Assembly (NCBI GenBank): GCA_041675505.1
Contig: JBAYTR010000009.1
Coordinates: 1-64,000 of the forward strand
Source: JAGPCK01 sp041675505
Lineage (GTDB): Bacteria > Bacteroidota > Bacteroidia > UKL13-3
Direction of reading: 5' to 3'
DNA length: 64,000 bases
The notes under the pieces were generated by a model. It was not told where the DNA came from. It did not search any database and worked only from the letters and a program-made list of their open reading frames with translations. Positions 8,038 to 18,057 of the stretch are shown one piece after another. Position 1 is the first letter of the stretch. Each line of letters begins with the position of its first letter. A program made the position numbers and the translations under genes.

Positions 8038-9126
8038 TTATTTTATTCTCAGAATCCAGCCTTCCAGACTTTTGTCTTTTATTTCGGAAAGTTTGGTCTC
8101 TGCTTCGTTCAGGTTATCCGCTTTAAGGTAGGCTACACGCAACAAACCTCCATTGGAAGTTTTACCAGCCAGTTGTGCATCATTGTAGCCTGATTCTTTA
8201 AGGGTGGTTAATAGTTTTTCAGCATTCTCTTCTACACCAAATGCTCCGGCAATAATGTAGTAGCCGGCATCCGCCTGACTAACTTCTGAAGAAGATGATG
8301 TGGCATTTTCTGTAGTGGAAGGCGTACTTTGAGTAGTTGCAGGAACTTCTTCTGTGCTGCTTTCCGTAGATGAATTTTCTGCTTCGGTTGATTCAGATGG
8401 AGTGGTGCTTTCTTCCGTAGTGGCAGCGGCTGATTCAGAAGAGCTGTCAATAAAGGAAGCGGTTTGGCTGCCGTCATTGTGCAGGAAAGGCAAGGTAGCA
8501 TTCTGACTGGCCAGATACATGGTTAATCCCGCAAAGGCAATCACTAAAACCGATACGGCAATGAACGGTATGCTTACTTTGCGCTTACGTCTTACTGCTT
8601 TTTCTTCTGTGGTTTCAGTTTCAGGTTCGGCTTCTGCATCGGCTGTTACAGGAACAATTTCTTCTTCTTTCTCCATGATTTTAGGTTTGTCGCTCACTAA
8701 AGTTAAAGGCACCGCTTTAACGGGTTTTAATCCGAAGCTGTCATACAAAAACGATTCATTTTTCTGTACAGAAAAAATGAGTTTGTTCTCCGCATCAAAA
8801 CGAAAAGAGCCTATGCCGTCCAGTTCAAAAGTGTTCTTTTCAGTGAGGCGGTGTTGCAGTTCTTTTACCGTTTCCTGAATTTTCAGAATGGCTTCAGCAT
8901 ACGTGCATTTTTCTTTCCGGCTGATGTATTCGGCCAGCAGTCCGTCATTCGTAAGGAGGTTTTGGTTGAAGGCAATTTTTTTGGAACGGGGATATATCTG
9001 CTTGGTAATAGAGTTCACCTGAGCAGGGTGGGGTTGAGCCACTAATCCGCCAAATCCGGGTATAATTACGCAATCGTAATCAAAAAGTAACTGTTGTATG
9101 TAAGTGTTAAAGTCCCTTAGTTGCAT
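8038..9126 (-). CDS. CCDC81-type HU domain and SPOR domain membrane protein
   Basis: Residues 1-130 match the paired prokaryotic HU-like domains known from CCDC81-type proteins, with YDCVIIPGFGGLVA at 17-30 and IGSFRFDAE in the second unit. One membrane segment sits at 184-206. A Ser/Thr/Glu-rich linker (220-283) leads to a C-terminal SPOR domain (288-362, starting GYYIIAGAFG) that binds denuded peptidoglycan glycans at the septum. The HU part is cytoplasmic and the SPOR part periplasmic. This combination is typical of Bacteroidota. A cell-division or wall-linked role follows from the SPOR family; binding partners are unknown. Confidence 0.83.
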   Translation of the reverse strand: MQLRDFNTYIQQLLFDYDCVIIPGFGGLVAQPHPAQVNSITKQIYPRSKKIAFNQNLLTNDGLLAEYISRKEKCTYAEAILKIQETVKELQHRLTEKNTFELDGIGSFRFDAENKLIFSVQKNESFLYDSFGLKPVKAVPLTLVSDKPKIMEKEEEIVPVTADAEAEPETETTEEKAVRRKRKVSIPFIAVSVLVIAFAGLTMYLASQNATLPFLHNDGSQTASFIDSSSESAAATTEESTTPSESTEAENSSTESSTEEVPATTQSTPSTTENATSSSSEVSQADAGYYIIAGAFGVEENAEKLLTTLKESGYNDAQLAGKTSNGGLLRVAYLKADNLNEAETKLSEIKDKSLEGWILRIK

Positions 9127-9243
9127 GTGTACTGTGTGAGAAACGATGTAAAAATATTCGAAATCGGCTCAGAAAACAATTTTATAGGGGTAAGTTTATA
9201 CCAAAGTTTTGAACACGTGAGGATTAAAGTGAACGCCTTTCTT

Positions 9244-9636
9244 AATTTTGAATGCTTAATTCTTAATGTTTAATGGGTGCTATTGGGTGTTTATGTGTTT
9301 ATGAGGTGAGGTAATCAGTTTCCTGAAAATTTGTGTAATCTGTGTTAATCAGTGGCAAAGAGGAATTTTGAATGCTTAATTCTTAATGTTTAATGAGGGC
9401 TATTGGGCGTTTATGTGTGTAAGTGTTTGAGTGTTTATGGGGTGTGGCAATCAGCTTTCTGAATTAATTTGTGCAATCTGTGTTAATCAGTGGCAGAAAC
9501 GCTACGCTAATGTTGAATTTTTAATTCTTAATGCTTAATGAGTGCCTTTGCGTGTTTAGGTGCGTAAGTGTTTAGGTGTTTATGGGTGTGGCAATCAGTT
9601 TCCTGAAAATTTGTGAAATCAGTGTTAATCAGTGGC
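9244..9636. repeat. Three degenerate tandem repeats of 120-145 bp
   Basis: The 534-base gap between the SPOR and barrel genes holds three imperfect head-to-tail units starting near 9244, 9364 and 9509. Each opens with a form of AATTCTTAATGTTTAATG, carries GTTTATG/GTGTTTA-rich middle DNA, and closes with TGTTAATCAGTGGC. Unit lengths differ (120, 145 and about 128 bases) because the GTGTTTA part expands. No open frame spans them and no strong hairpin is seen. The remaining 117 bases before the first unit hold nothing recognisable beyond the likely promoter region of the SPOR gene. Confidence 0.85.
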
Positions 9637-9660
9637 TGTTTTACACTTCGCTTGACTAAA

Positions 9661-11331
9661 TCAGAATGTAATATTCAATCCGCCATGCAGGTTAAAGCCG
9701 TACACCGGATAATTGTACCAGCGTTGGTAACGGTTAGCGGTGAGGTTATTGAAGTTGAGGAACAACGATACTGTTTTGTTGTAACGGTAATCAATACCCA
9801 GGTTCATATCCAGCAAACTTTTCATTTTGGTGTAACTGCCTGCAGGGTTACTGATGGGGTCAATAACGTAACTGTAGCGTGGGTTCATAAAGAACACATC
9901 TGCTTTCAGTAAAAACTTATCACCTATGTTGTAAGTAGCATTCAGGCGCAGGTCAGTGCTAGGGAGCTGTGAGGCTTTATCTAAACTATCCATTTTGTAG
10001 GCATGCACATGCGCCACAGCAGCCAAACGCATACGTTCAGAGTATTGGAAATTTAACTCTCCTTTTATGGTAGTAACTCGGGCATTGTCATTCATGGCTG
10101 TAAAGTCAGCGCCTCTGCTGTATGCGTAGTCGTTCACGAAAAAAATCATGTCTTTCATCTGGCGGTATCCGTAGCTGAACAGGTAGCCTGTTTTGGCAGA
10201 AAAATTCCCTTTTATACCTGCATAAAACTCAAATTTCTTGATGCTGTTGTTGAACTGACCATTGGGGAAAGCAAAACGGTTTTCATTGAGCACCGTGCGG
10301 TTGGTGTTTTTTATTACACCGCCATCAATACCGGCAAAGGCAATCGCTTTCTGCGGAATTACTTCATACCGGGCATTAGCTACAGGGAAGAAATTGAAGT
10401 TACTGTTGCTTTGGTCGTCTTTAAAATACGTGGAGTTAAAGCCCACCTTAAGGTGCAACCCTTTGTACGGACTCAAATGATAATCGGGATTAAAGTGAAA
10501 ATAAGTACGGTTGTATGGTGTTTCGGCTGATACTACATTGAGTGCGGTATACAACTCTACCAGATGTACTCCGGCAATTAACTTGGTGAATGCACCGTCA
10601 AAGATAATGTCGTGTTCCTTGGTGTCAAGGGCATATTTGGTAGCCTGAAAAAGGTAGTAGTTAAGTCCCAAATCATAACGGAAAGAAGAACTGTCTTGCT
10701 GTTTGTTGTTTACCCGTCCTTCCAGATTAATCGTATTCAGAATACGTTTGGCCGGGTCAATTTGTAAGAAACTGCCCGGGTCAGTAATGCTGTCGGGTAA
10801 GCCGTATGCTCTGAAAGCATTACGTTGGTAATTGCCTGTTAAAGATAAGGTGCTCTTTTTGTAGAAGCGTTTAAAATCGCCTCCAAAGTTGTTATCACTA
10901 AATCGGTTAAAATCTTTATCACCTTTGGCTGAGTAGTGTTTGTAAAAGATGTTGGCATGGTAGCTTCTCGAACGCAAACTGTTCATGTAAAATTCAAATA
11001 TGGGTGAAGCGTAATTACCAAAGCCTATTTTGGTGTAGTTGTTTTTTAGTTTTGGCAATGCTGATGAACCCATGAAAAGTGGTTTGGCCACAGTAAAAGT
11101 AGGGTTAAGGGCTAATTGAGCAGCTGGTAAAGTATACTTAAGATTGGGTGCTTTAAACTCAGGTATTTCAGGGTTGGGCAGCACTTTTATTTTGATGGCA
11201 TCGCTCAGTGTGGCGTTGTAGTTTTTTACCACGTCAATCACATCCGTTCTCAAGGTGTCCTGCGCCATAAGGGCCGGACTGATGAGCAGCATTACCGCTG
11301 CAACAATCGAATTACGTTTATTCTTCATCAT
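9661..11331 (-). CDS. Outer-membrane beta-barrel protein, TPR-linked
   Basis: The 556-residue protein has a signal peptide (cleavage near ALMAQ, residue 24). From about residue 95 to the end it has regularly spaced amphipathic strands ending in an aromatic residue (GLNITF), as outer-membrane barrels do. It resembles the barrel part of TonB-dependent receptors, but I see no plug domain. The first 70 mature residues are rich in Pro and Lys and may be a periplasmic tail. Its start overlaps the end of the large TPR gene by 14 bases, so the two are co-translated and probably work together. Substrate is unknown. Confidence 0.75.
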   Translation of the reverse strand: MMKNKRNSIVAAVMLLISPALMAQDTLRTDVIDVVKNYNATLSDAIKIKVLPNPEIPEFKAPNLKYTLPAAQLALNPTFTVAKPLFMGSSALPKLKNNYTKIGFGNYASPIFEFYMNSLRSRSYHANIFYKHYSAKGDKDFNRFSDNNFGGDFKRFYKKSTLSLTGNYQRNAFRAYGLPDSITDPGSFLQIDPAKRILNTINLEGRVNNKQQDSSSFRYDLGLNYYLFQATKYALDTKEHDIIFDGAFTKLIAGVHLVELYTALNVVSAETPYNRTYFHFNPDYHLSPYKGLHLKVGFNSTYFKDDQSNSNFNFFPVANARYEVIPQKAIAFAGIDGGVIKNTNRTVLNENRFAFPNGQFNNSIKKFEFYAGIKGNFSAKTGYLFSYGYRQMKDMIFFVNDYAYSRGADFTAMNDNARVTTIKGELNFQYSERMRLAAVAHVHAYKMDSLDKASQLPSTDLRLNATYNIGDKFLLKADVFFMNPRYSYVIDPISNPAGSYTKMKSLLDMNLGIDYRYNKTVSLFLNFNNLTANRYQRWYNYPVYGFNLHGGLNITF

Positions 11332-14300
11332 CTTGATTTACCTGTTTATTCTTTAATGCGTTGGCTTCTTTTTCTGCCTGTTCAGCAGCAGTAATCACAG
11401 CCAGTTTTTCGCGGGCTATTTTGTTCAGGTCTTCACCTTTGTAGTTGTCAATTATGCTTTGCAAAGTGGCCTTGGCCTGAAAAGCGTCTTTCTTTTCCAT
11501 GTACACATCAGCCAGTAAAATGAAGGCTTTGGCCACCCAGTAGTCATAGCTGGAGTAGTTATCGTTCAGTTCGAAAATGTGTTTTTCACATTGTTTCCAA
11601 TCTTTTTTCAGGAAACTGATTTGAGCCAGTGCATACTTGGCTTCAGCCGCATTGGCATTTTTAGTTTCTTTGATTACATATTCAAAACATCCTCTGGCTG
11701 AATCGGGCTGTTGGTAGTTGTTTAAAAAGATGCGACCCAGTATGAGGTTGCCTTCCACCAAAGCTTCTTTAGTACTCTCATTAAAGGCGGTGAGTTTACG
11801 GGCTGCGGTAAAAGCCGTATCGAATTTTTCTAACCTGTAGCTGCAACGCAACTCACCTAAGTAAGCCACCATTTGGTTGTCTTTGTTTTGAGCGTATTCT
11901 TCCAACAGGTAGTAGTAGCTAAGTGCCAGTTGGTAATCTTTTTTCAGGAACTGAATGGTAGCAGCCATGCGGGCTGAGCGTTCACTGTACTCATTGCGTG
12001 GTTGTGTTAATACATACTGATAGCCTGTAAAGGCAATGTCGTTTTGTTTGTCTTTGTAATCGCACTCGGCTTTGTAAAAGTTAGCCGGAACAATAAAAAA
12101 TCCTTCAGGAAAACGTTTGATGTAGGAAGCAAATGATTGCACCGCTTTAGTGCAATTGCCGTTGCGATAAACACTCAGGGCCGATTCATAGGAAACGGAA
12201 TCCTGATACGAAAGCGTTACACCTGCATCGGGAATATTTTTAAGGTAATCGAAGTAAGTGTCACTTTCTCCACGGGCCACATATATAGCACGAATGGTAT
12301 TTAAGGCTTCTTTTCCTTCAGTTGTTTTGGTGTATTGTTCAGCTACTTTTTTAAATTGTTCCAATGCTTTCTCATCATCGTGCTTGTTGTAATGAATAAG
12401 CCCTAAACTCATTCTTGCCCTGCGGTAGTAAATGCTGTTGGGATACTCACTCAATATGTATTCAAACTCACGAATGGCACTTGGATAATCTTCCTGTTGC
12501 AGGCGGGTGTTGGCTATTTCAAATAAGGCATCATCAATGTAACCTGAACGCGGAAATTTATTCGGTATCTGGCGAAGTGTTTTTACCTTATCCTCAGGTT
12601 GGTTAATCACCCCTTGAATCATGCCTTTCTGGAACAAAGCATAATCACTTCCGTTGGCATTGCGTTCAATGGCATAGTCGTATGCAGCCAATGCTTTGTC
12701 GTAGTTCTTTAGTTTGAAATAACAATCGGCTGCACGCATACAACCGTCTAAATACATTTGCGGCTGCTTACCAAAAAATGATTCTAACTGACGGAATTTT
12801 TCGAAGTGTGCAGCGGAACTTGCGTAGTTCTCTTGTTTGAAATCACAATACCCCAGGTTGTAATAGGTGAGCGGGTAATACTTGGTTTCTTTTATTTCGT
12901 TGGTGTAGTAGTTAAGGCAAACGTTAAACTTGCTGTCGGCCTCTTTGTATTTACCCTCTTTAAACAAAATTTCACCCTGCCAGAAATGAGAAAGGGAATA
13001 CAGTTTTTTATCAAAGTTATAGTTGGCTGATTTGTCGAACAGCTTGGATGCTTCTTCAAATTCATTGTTCAGGTAAAGCTCTTCAGCCCGATAATAAGTT
13101 ACTTTTTGGTAAGCCGTTTTAATGTCGTTGTTTTTAATTTTTATACTTTCCAAAATAGGAATGGCTTCCTTGTAGTTTTTAGTGTTGAGGAATAACTCAC
13201 TCAAAATGCGTTTGGCTTCTTCGTTATTTTTCGACTCCGGATATTCGTTGATGAACTCTACCAATTGTTTGGCCGCAATCTGGTGAAAGGCCAGTTCGTA
13301 AGAGAGTTTAGCTAAATTATATAGGGCATCAGATTTTACTTCTTCAATAAATCCAAGGGTGTAGGCTTTTTCAAAAGCCAAGCGGGCATTTTGTTTTTTG
13401 TTCAGTTGCAGGTAACAATCAGCCAGATTAAAGCAGGCATACTGTGCCAGTGTATCATTGCCTTCAGCGGCTTTTTGAAACTCAGGATAGGCTTTGTCGT
13501 ACTTGTTGTTTTTATAGTACGTATAAGCCATGCGGTAGGTTTCATTCCGGTTCAAGGGTTTGCCTGATGTCTTATACTTTTCAAAAAATGATTCAGCCTT
13601 TTCGAAGTTGCCTGTTTCGTAATGCGACTGGGCCACAATAAGTGCCACATCATTCACAATGTCTTTGTTGGTGATGGTATCGGCATAGGGGATAAGGGTG
13701 GTGTATTGCCCCTTGGCATAATAAATCTGAGTAATGTACAAGGGCACAGTATTCCCGTATATTTTCGAAGTACTTACACGTTCAAAATGTTTGAGTGCTT
13801 TATCTAGATCCCCGCTTTGGTAGCAGATATAGCCATAGTAGTAATTAGCGGGGAAATAGTATTTGTTTTTGGTTTCAATGGTTTGTTCCAGTGCCCTGCG
13901 GGCGGCATCGTAGTTTTCTTTTCTGAACTGGCAGTAACCGATGATAAAATAGTATTCCGATAATTCTTCAGGGGTGAGGTATTCTGTGTCAACGCGCTCC
14001 ATTTGTTCCAGCGCATTGCTCGTTTCTTTCTGCCGGAAATAATAGCGCCCCAGTTGAAAGGCAGAGGCTTTGGCCTTCGGGCTTTCCGGATGTTGTTCAA
14101 TAATGTTGTTGAACAGTTTTATGGCATCGGGGTTATGCAACTCCAGTGCGCAGGTGGCAATGTAATATTCAGTGTTAATGTGCAGCAGCGGGTCTTTGCA
14201 ATGTTCCAGGAAAATGGTGAACTGTTTTTGTGCGGCACCGTACTTTTCTTTGTCGAAAAGCTCAAGCCCGCGATTGTAAAAGCGAATGTTGTTATCCTGA

Positions 14301-14377
14301 AGTTGTGTAACCTGAGCTGCTACAAAAAGCGACTGCACAAGCAGGGCCGCTATAATCCAATACTTTTTTAAACTCAT
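11318..14377 (-). CDS. Large periplasmic TPR-repeat protein
   Basis: About 1019 residues with an N-terminal signal peptide ending near VAAQ. The rest is almost wholly tetratricopeptide and Sel1-like helical repeats, for example units with YFIIGYCQFRKENYDAARRA and ALFEIANTRLQQEDYPSA. A charged tail ends in DDEE. The open frame reaches a GTG six bases upstream; I prefer the ATG that begins MSLKKYW. It overlaps the downstream barrel gene by 14 bases. Such long TPR proteins in Bacteroidota often scaffold envelope complexes, including T9SS parts (PorW-like), but sequence alone does not show which. Confidence 0.8.
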   Translation of the reverse strand: MSLKKYWIIAALLVQSLFVAAQVTQLQDNNIRFYNRGLELFDKEKYGAAQKQFTIFLEHCKDPLLHINTEYYIATCALELHNPDAIKLFNNIIEQHPESPKAKASAFQLGRYYFRQKETSNALEQMERVDTEYLTPEELSEYYFIIGYCQFRKENYDAARRALEQTIETKNKYYFPANYYYGYICYQSGDLDKALKHFERVSTSKIYGNTVPLYITQIYYAKGQYTTLIPYADTITNKDIVNDVALIVAQSHYETGNFEKAESFFEKYKTSGKPLNRNETYRMAYTYYKNNKYDKAYPEFQKAAEGNDTLAQYACFNLADCYLQLNKKQNARLAFEKAYTLGFIEEVKSDALYNLAKLSYELAFHQIAAKQLVEFINEYPESKNNEEAKRILSELFLNTKNYKEAIPILESIKIKNNDIKTAYQKVTYYRAEELYLNNEFEEASKLFDKSANYNFDKKLYSLSHFWQGEILFKEGKYKEADSKFNVCLNYYTNEIKETKYYPLTYYNLGYCDFKQENYASSAAHFEKFRQLESFFGKQPQMYLDGCMRAADCYFKLKNYDKALAAYDYAIERNANGSDYALFQKGMIQGVINQPEDKVKTLRQIPNKFPRSGYIDDALFEIANTRLQQEDYPSAIREFEYILSEYPNSIYYRRARMSLGLIHYNKHDDEKALEQFKKVAEQYTKTTEGKEALNTIRAIYVARGESDTYFDYLKNIPDAGVTLSYQDSVSYESALSVYRNGNCTKAVQSFASYIKRFPEGFFIVPANFYKAECDYKDKQNDIAFTGYQYVLTQPRNEYSERSARMAATIQFLKKDYQLALSYYYLLEEYAQNKDNQMVAYLGELRCSYRLEKFDTAFTAARKLTAFNESTKEALVEGNLILGRIFLNNYQQPDSARGCFEYVIKETKNANAAEAKYALAQISFLKKDWKQCEKHIFELNDNYSSYDYWVAKAFILLADVYMEKKDAFQAKATLQSIIDNYKGEDLNKIAREKLAVITAAEQAEKEANALKNKQVNQDDEE

Positions 14378-14429
14378 GAACACGTGCCGTTAAAATACTT
14401 TCTATCAAAAGTAGAAACGGCAGGCGGGG

Positions 14430-16754
14430 CTAGAAGCTGTAATTTATCCCCAAACTGGGCATAATGGGCAGCTGATTGATGCGTCTATTGGTCACTCTTT
14501 CAAAGTAAAAGATGTTGTCGCGGTTGTACACATTGGTGGCACTGGCAATCACTGCAAGTTTGCCTTTTTTTACGTTGATGCGTTTTTCAATGGAAGCGTC
14601 TAAGCGGTGGTAGTAAGGCAAGCGGCCTTTGTTGATGTCGTCATAATAGATACCAAGGGTGCCGTTTTGGTTGGTGTAATCGTCTGAAACGCCTCCCATG
14701 CCAATTTGCGGGTAATAGCCCTGTGTGCGGGTAAACGGAAAGCCGGAGGCCAGGTTCCATCTAAGGTTAGCCGTGTAACGTTTGTCTTTGCCAAAGGTGT
14801 AAGAGGTTACAATGTTTACGTTGTGCCTGCGGTCAAAACTAGGGAAATATGTTTTCATCACCGTAACTCCGTTTTCCTGTTTCTCATATTGACGGTCAAC
14901 AAAAGTGAGGGAGTAAACGGTCCACAGGTAAAGGTTTTTATGCTCCCAACGGTAGCTGATATCACCACCGTAAGCATTACCGGTTTCTATGATGTAGTCT
15001 GTACGTTGATAAGCGGGCTTGTCGGCATTGGCGGGTATGTCGTCATAAAACTTATCGCGGTTGGTGTTTACCAGTTGCGGGTAATATTTCCAAAAACCTT
15101 CTATGTTCATCAGGCCGTGTTTGCCTATTTCTACTTCAGCACCAATAACGGTTTGTCTTGACCATTGCAGTTTGTTTTTTACTGCTTTACCGTCAAAGGT
15201 GTTGGGTACGTTATCAGGGGTGGAGAGGAAACCGTAAAACAGGTTCACCACATCGCGGTCACTCACTGCTGCTACCAGATTTTGAGAGTACATACCTGCA
15301 GCTGCTTTGATGCGCACGGTACTGCTGGCATTCCACTTCATCCCTATGCGTGGCTCTAATGCCGTGTTTCCTAATGAGGCGTAATAGCTGAAACGTATGC
15401 CGGGTTCAATCAGGAACCTTCCTGCTGTTTTTTTGTATTTGAGGTAAGATGAAATTTGTGTGGTATTTTCAGTAACGCTCACCGGATTGAGACCGCTGTT
15501 GGAGGGAAGGGAGAAAATGGTTTTGAAGCCTTCCAGTTCTACTCCGTATTTCATGTCGTCTTTACCAATGTAGTAAGTGAAGTTCAATGAAGCATTAAAT
15601 CCGCTGATATCACTCTTGCGTGGGTCAAGCTCTATGAATTCTTTTTGCTGCATACCGTATTTGGAATAGGCCACCACAGCATTAATCAGCGTGCTTGAAC
15701 CTTCAGGTATAATGGAGAAGTTAGCTCCCAAACCAAAGGCTTTCCATCCGTAATTGGTGGTTGCAAACTTTACATTGTCGGTAAAGTTGAACCCGAACAG
15801 ATTTGTTTTACTTCCGTTAGGCGATACAAAGGAAATTTTTCCGTACAGGTCAGAGAACTTATACGGTAGTCCGTTCGTATCCGCATAAGAATAAAATATT
15901 TTCGAACTTTGATCGAGGTAAGAATTTTTGTACGAGAAAATATACGATGATGTTCCTTCTCCTTCTACATATTTTTTAAGCGGACCTTCTAATAGCAACT
16001 TGGCCGTAAACGGGTTGGCTGATACCTTGCCCGAAGTTTTTACCTTATTTCCTTCTCTTGTTTGCACATCAACTACAGCTGAAATTCTTCCGCCATATTG
16101 GGTATTAAAACCACCGGCATACACATCTGCACTGCGAATGATGTCTGCATCGTAAACCGAAAATAAACCTATGGAGTGAAACGGATTGTAAATAACCATA
16201 CCGTCCATCAGCATTTTGTTTTGAATGGGCGGTCCGCCCCGGATGTATAATTGTCCGCCCTGGTCACCACTGAACACAACTCCCGGAAGTACCTGTAAGT
16301 ACTGAATTAAATCGGGCTCACCACCCACGGTTGGAATGAGCTTGAGGTCACGTTGTGTGATGGTTATTTTTGATATTTCTATTTGGGTTTGTTGCTTTTG
16401 TTTTTCTGCTGAGATATTAACTTCCTTTAGTTGAACACTGGCTTTTTGCAGGTAGAAACTGTGGTTGATAATCTTTTTATCTGTAATGGTAAAGTTGTAG
16501 GAAGAGGTATCATAACCTAAACTGGTGGCCAAAAGTACGTAGTTGCCGGGCTTTATTTTGCTCAGGGTGAAAAAACCGGTGAGGTCAGTAATGGCCACAT
16601 TTTGGGTTCCCTGAATGTAAACTGTGGTAAAGGCTAAAGGCTCGGCAGTGGTTTTATCGTAAACAAATCCACGAATTTCTCCGCTTTGTGCCAATGCCGA
16701 CAGCAGGCCTAATCCTATGGTAATTAAGGTTAAAGTGTACTTTCTCAGGTTCAT
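14430..16754 (-). CDS. TonB-dependent receptor with CarboxypepD-reg domain
   Basis: The 774-residue receptor has a signal peptide (to about residue 22), a carboxypeptidase-regulatory-like beta-sandwich (about 25-110, beginning GEIRGFVYDKTTAEPLAFTT), a plug domain (about 130-235, with LQVLPGVV, LYIRGGPP and LMDGMVIYNP), and a 22-strand-type barrel ending in SLGINYSF. It would import a ligand such as a siderophore, peptide or oligosaccharide using TonB energy. No SusD partner is beside it, so a polysaccharide locus is not indicated. It lies 52 bases downstream of the TPR start on the same strand but probably has its own promoter. Confidence 0.9.
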   Translation of the reverse strand: MNLRKYTLTLITIGLGLLSALAQSGEIRGFVYDKTTAEPLAFTTVYIQGTQNVAITDLTGFFTLSKIKPGNYVLLATSLGYDTSSYNFTITDKKIINHSFYLQKASVQLKEVNISAEKQKQQTQIEISKITITQRDLKLIPTVGGEPDLIQYLQVLPGVVFSGDQGGQLYIRGGPPIQNKMLMDGMVIYNPFHSIGLFSVYDADIIRSADVYAGGFNTQYGGRISAVVDVQTREGNKVKTSGKVSANPFTAKLLLEGPLKKYVEGEGTSSYIFSYKNSYLDQSSKIFYSYADTNGLPYKFSDLYGKISFVSPNGSKTNLFGFNFTDNVKFATTNYGWKAFGLGANFSIIPEGSSTLINAVVAYSKYGMQQKEFIELDPRKSDISGFNASLNFTYYIGKDDMKYGVELEGFKTIFSLPSNSGLNPVSVTENTTQISSYLKYKKTAGRFLIEPGIRFSYYASLGNTALEPRIGMKWNASSTVRIKAAAGMYSQNLVAAVSDRDVVNLFYGFLSTPDNVPNTFDGKAVKNKLQWSRQTVIGAEVEIGKHGLMNIEGFWKYYPQLVNTNRDKFYDDIPANADKPAYQRTDYIIETGNAYGGDISYRWEHKNLYLWTVYSLTFVDRQYEKQENGVTVMKTYFPSFDRRHNVNIVTSYTFGKDKRYTANLRWNLASGFPFTRTQGYYPQIGMGGVSDDYTNQNGTLGIYYDDINKGRLPYYHRLDASIEKRINVKKGKLAVIASATNVYNRDNIFYFERVTNRRINQLPIMPSLGINYSF

Positions 16755-16836
16755 TTGTGTTTTTTAAAAGCGCCACGAATATATACTTTATCCCAATCAA
16801 ATGCTGAGCGGAAAAGGTTGCATGGCATTTACCCGT

Positions 16837-18054
16837 TTATTCGAAACGGATGGACTTAATAGGGCTGATGCGGTTAACCAGCAGCAGGGGAATTAACATG
16901 GCACAGCAACACAGAATAAACGTACCCAAGTTGATAAGCAGAAGGTTGCTCCATTGAAAGTTAACAGGCACGCTGTTCATGTAATAACTGGCCTGGTCGA
17001 GTTTAACCACACTGAATTGTTTTTGAAGCAGGCAAAGCCCGGCACCGATAATATTGCCCCAGAAAATTCCTTGCAGAATAAGTTTCCCCGAGATAATCAG
17101 AAATATTTTCCGAACACTGCCTGAGGTGGAACCAAATGCTTTAAACAAGCCGATCATTTGGGTGCGTTCCAGAATAAGAATCAGTATGGCTGTTATCATG
17201 TTGATGGTAGACACCAGAAACATAAGCACCATAATTACCACCACATTTACATCTAGCAGTTCAAGCCATTCAAAAAGATTGGGGTTAATTTCCCGAATGG
17301 AATTAGCCTCGTATTGATAACCGATAAGTTCATTTACCCGTTGGGTGTTATCATCCAGATGGTCAAAATTATCTAGCAGAATTTCAAATCCTCCCACCAT
17401 ACTTTTGCTCCAGTCGTTGAGTTTTTGAATGTGGCCGATGTCGCACAGCATGTAAAGTTTGTCAAACTCCTCCAAGCCGGTTTCATAAATGCCTGCAATT
17501 TTAAATTTGCGCACGCGCACAGGTTCCTGAATAAAATAGATTACCAGACTCATGCCCGTGTCTAAGCGCAATTTATCTGCAGTGAATTTGGAGATGATAA
17601 CTTCGTTGTTAGGTAAAGTATCGTTGCTCACAAATCTTTTCCCACGGGAAAGTTTGTCATTAAAAAAGCTCCAGTTAAAATCACGCCCTATGCCTTTGAG
17701 AACAATGGCTTGAATGTCATTCTCGGTTCGTATTAATCCGGCTTTGGTAGCAAATCCCTGAATGTGCTTAACTCCCGGTAATTGTTTGATATCTTTGTTG
17801 AATGCCTGGTAGCGGTAAATGGGGGCCGTTTCGTAAGAATTGTTTAAATCAACGTGTGCAATTTGAATATGCGACCCGAAGCCGGTAATTTTGTCCCTGA
17901 TTTCCTGCTGAAAGCCGGTAACAATGGACAGCGAGATAATCATAACGGCAACGCTTAAAGCTACTCCTGCAACGGCAATACGTACAATGAGCCTCGAAAA
18001 GCTTTTTTGTCCGTAGGCCGACAAACGTTGGGCTATGTAAGCAGCAAAATTCAA
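16837..18054 (-). CDS. LolC/LolE-type ABC transporter permease (FtsX family)
   Basis: An ABC permease of the lipoprotein-releasing or MacB type. It has one membrane segment near the N-terminus (RIAVAGVALSVAVMIISLSI), a large periplasmic MacB-PCD-like domain (about 45-265), and three C-terminal membrane segments of the FtsX domain. Lol-type permeases extract lipoproteins from the inner membrane. No ATPase gene lies alongside. The frame runs on to a TTG at 18087, but homologous proteins start at the LNFAAYIAQRL segment, so I chose the TTG at 18054. That places its start only a few bases from the divergent gene. Confidence 0.8.
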   Translation of the reverse strand: MNFAAYIAQRLSAYGQKSFSRLIVRIAVAGVALSVAVMIISLSIVTGFQQEIRDKITGFGSHIQIAHVDLNNSYETAPIYRYQAFNKDIKQLPGVKHIQGFATKAGLIRTENDIQAIVLKGIGRDFNWSFFNDKLSRGKRFVSNDTLPNNEVIISKFTADKLRLDTGMSLVIYFIQEPVRVRKFKIAGIYETGLEEFDKLYMLCDIGHIQKLNDWSKSMVGGFEILLDNFDHLDDNTQRVNELIGYQYEANSIREINPNLFEWLELLDVNVVVIMVLMFLVSTINMITAILILILERTQMIGLFKAFGSTSGSVRKIFLIISGKLILQGIFWGNIIGAGLCLLQKQFSVVKLDQASYYMNSVPVNFQWSNLLLINLGTFILCCCAMLIPLLLVNRISPIKSIRFE

Positions 18055-18057
18055 TAT

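Noticed and set aside
9244..9636. Possible CRISPR array
   Set aside because: Units are 120-145 bases and degenerate throughout. No short exact repeats with unique spacers, and no cas genes nearby.
14430..16754. SusC/SusD polysaccharide locus
   Set aside because: No SusD-like gene or polysaccharide enzymes next to the receptor.
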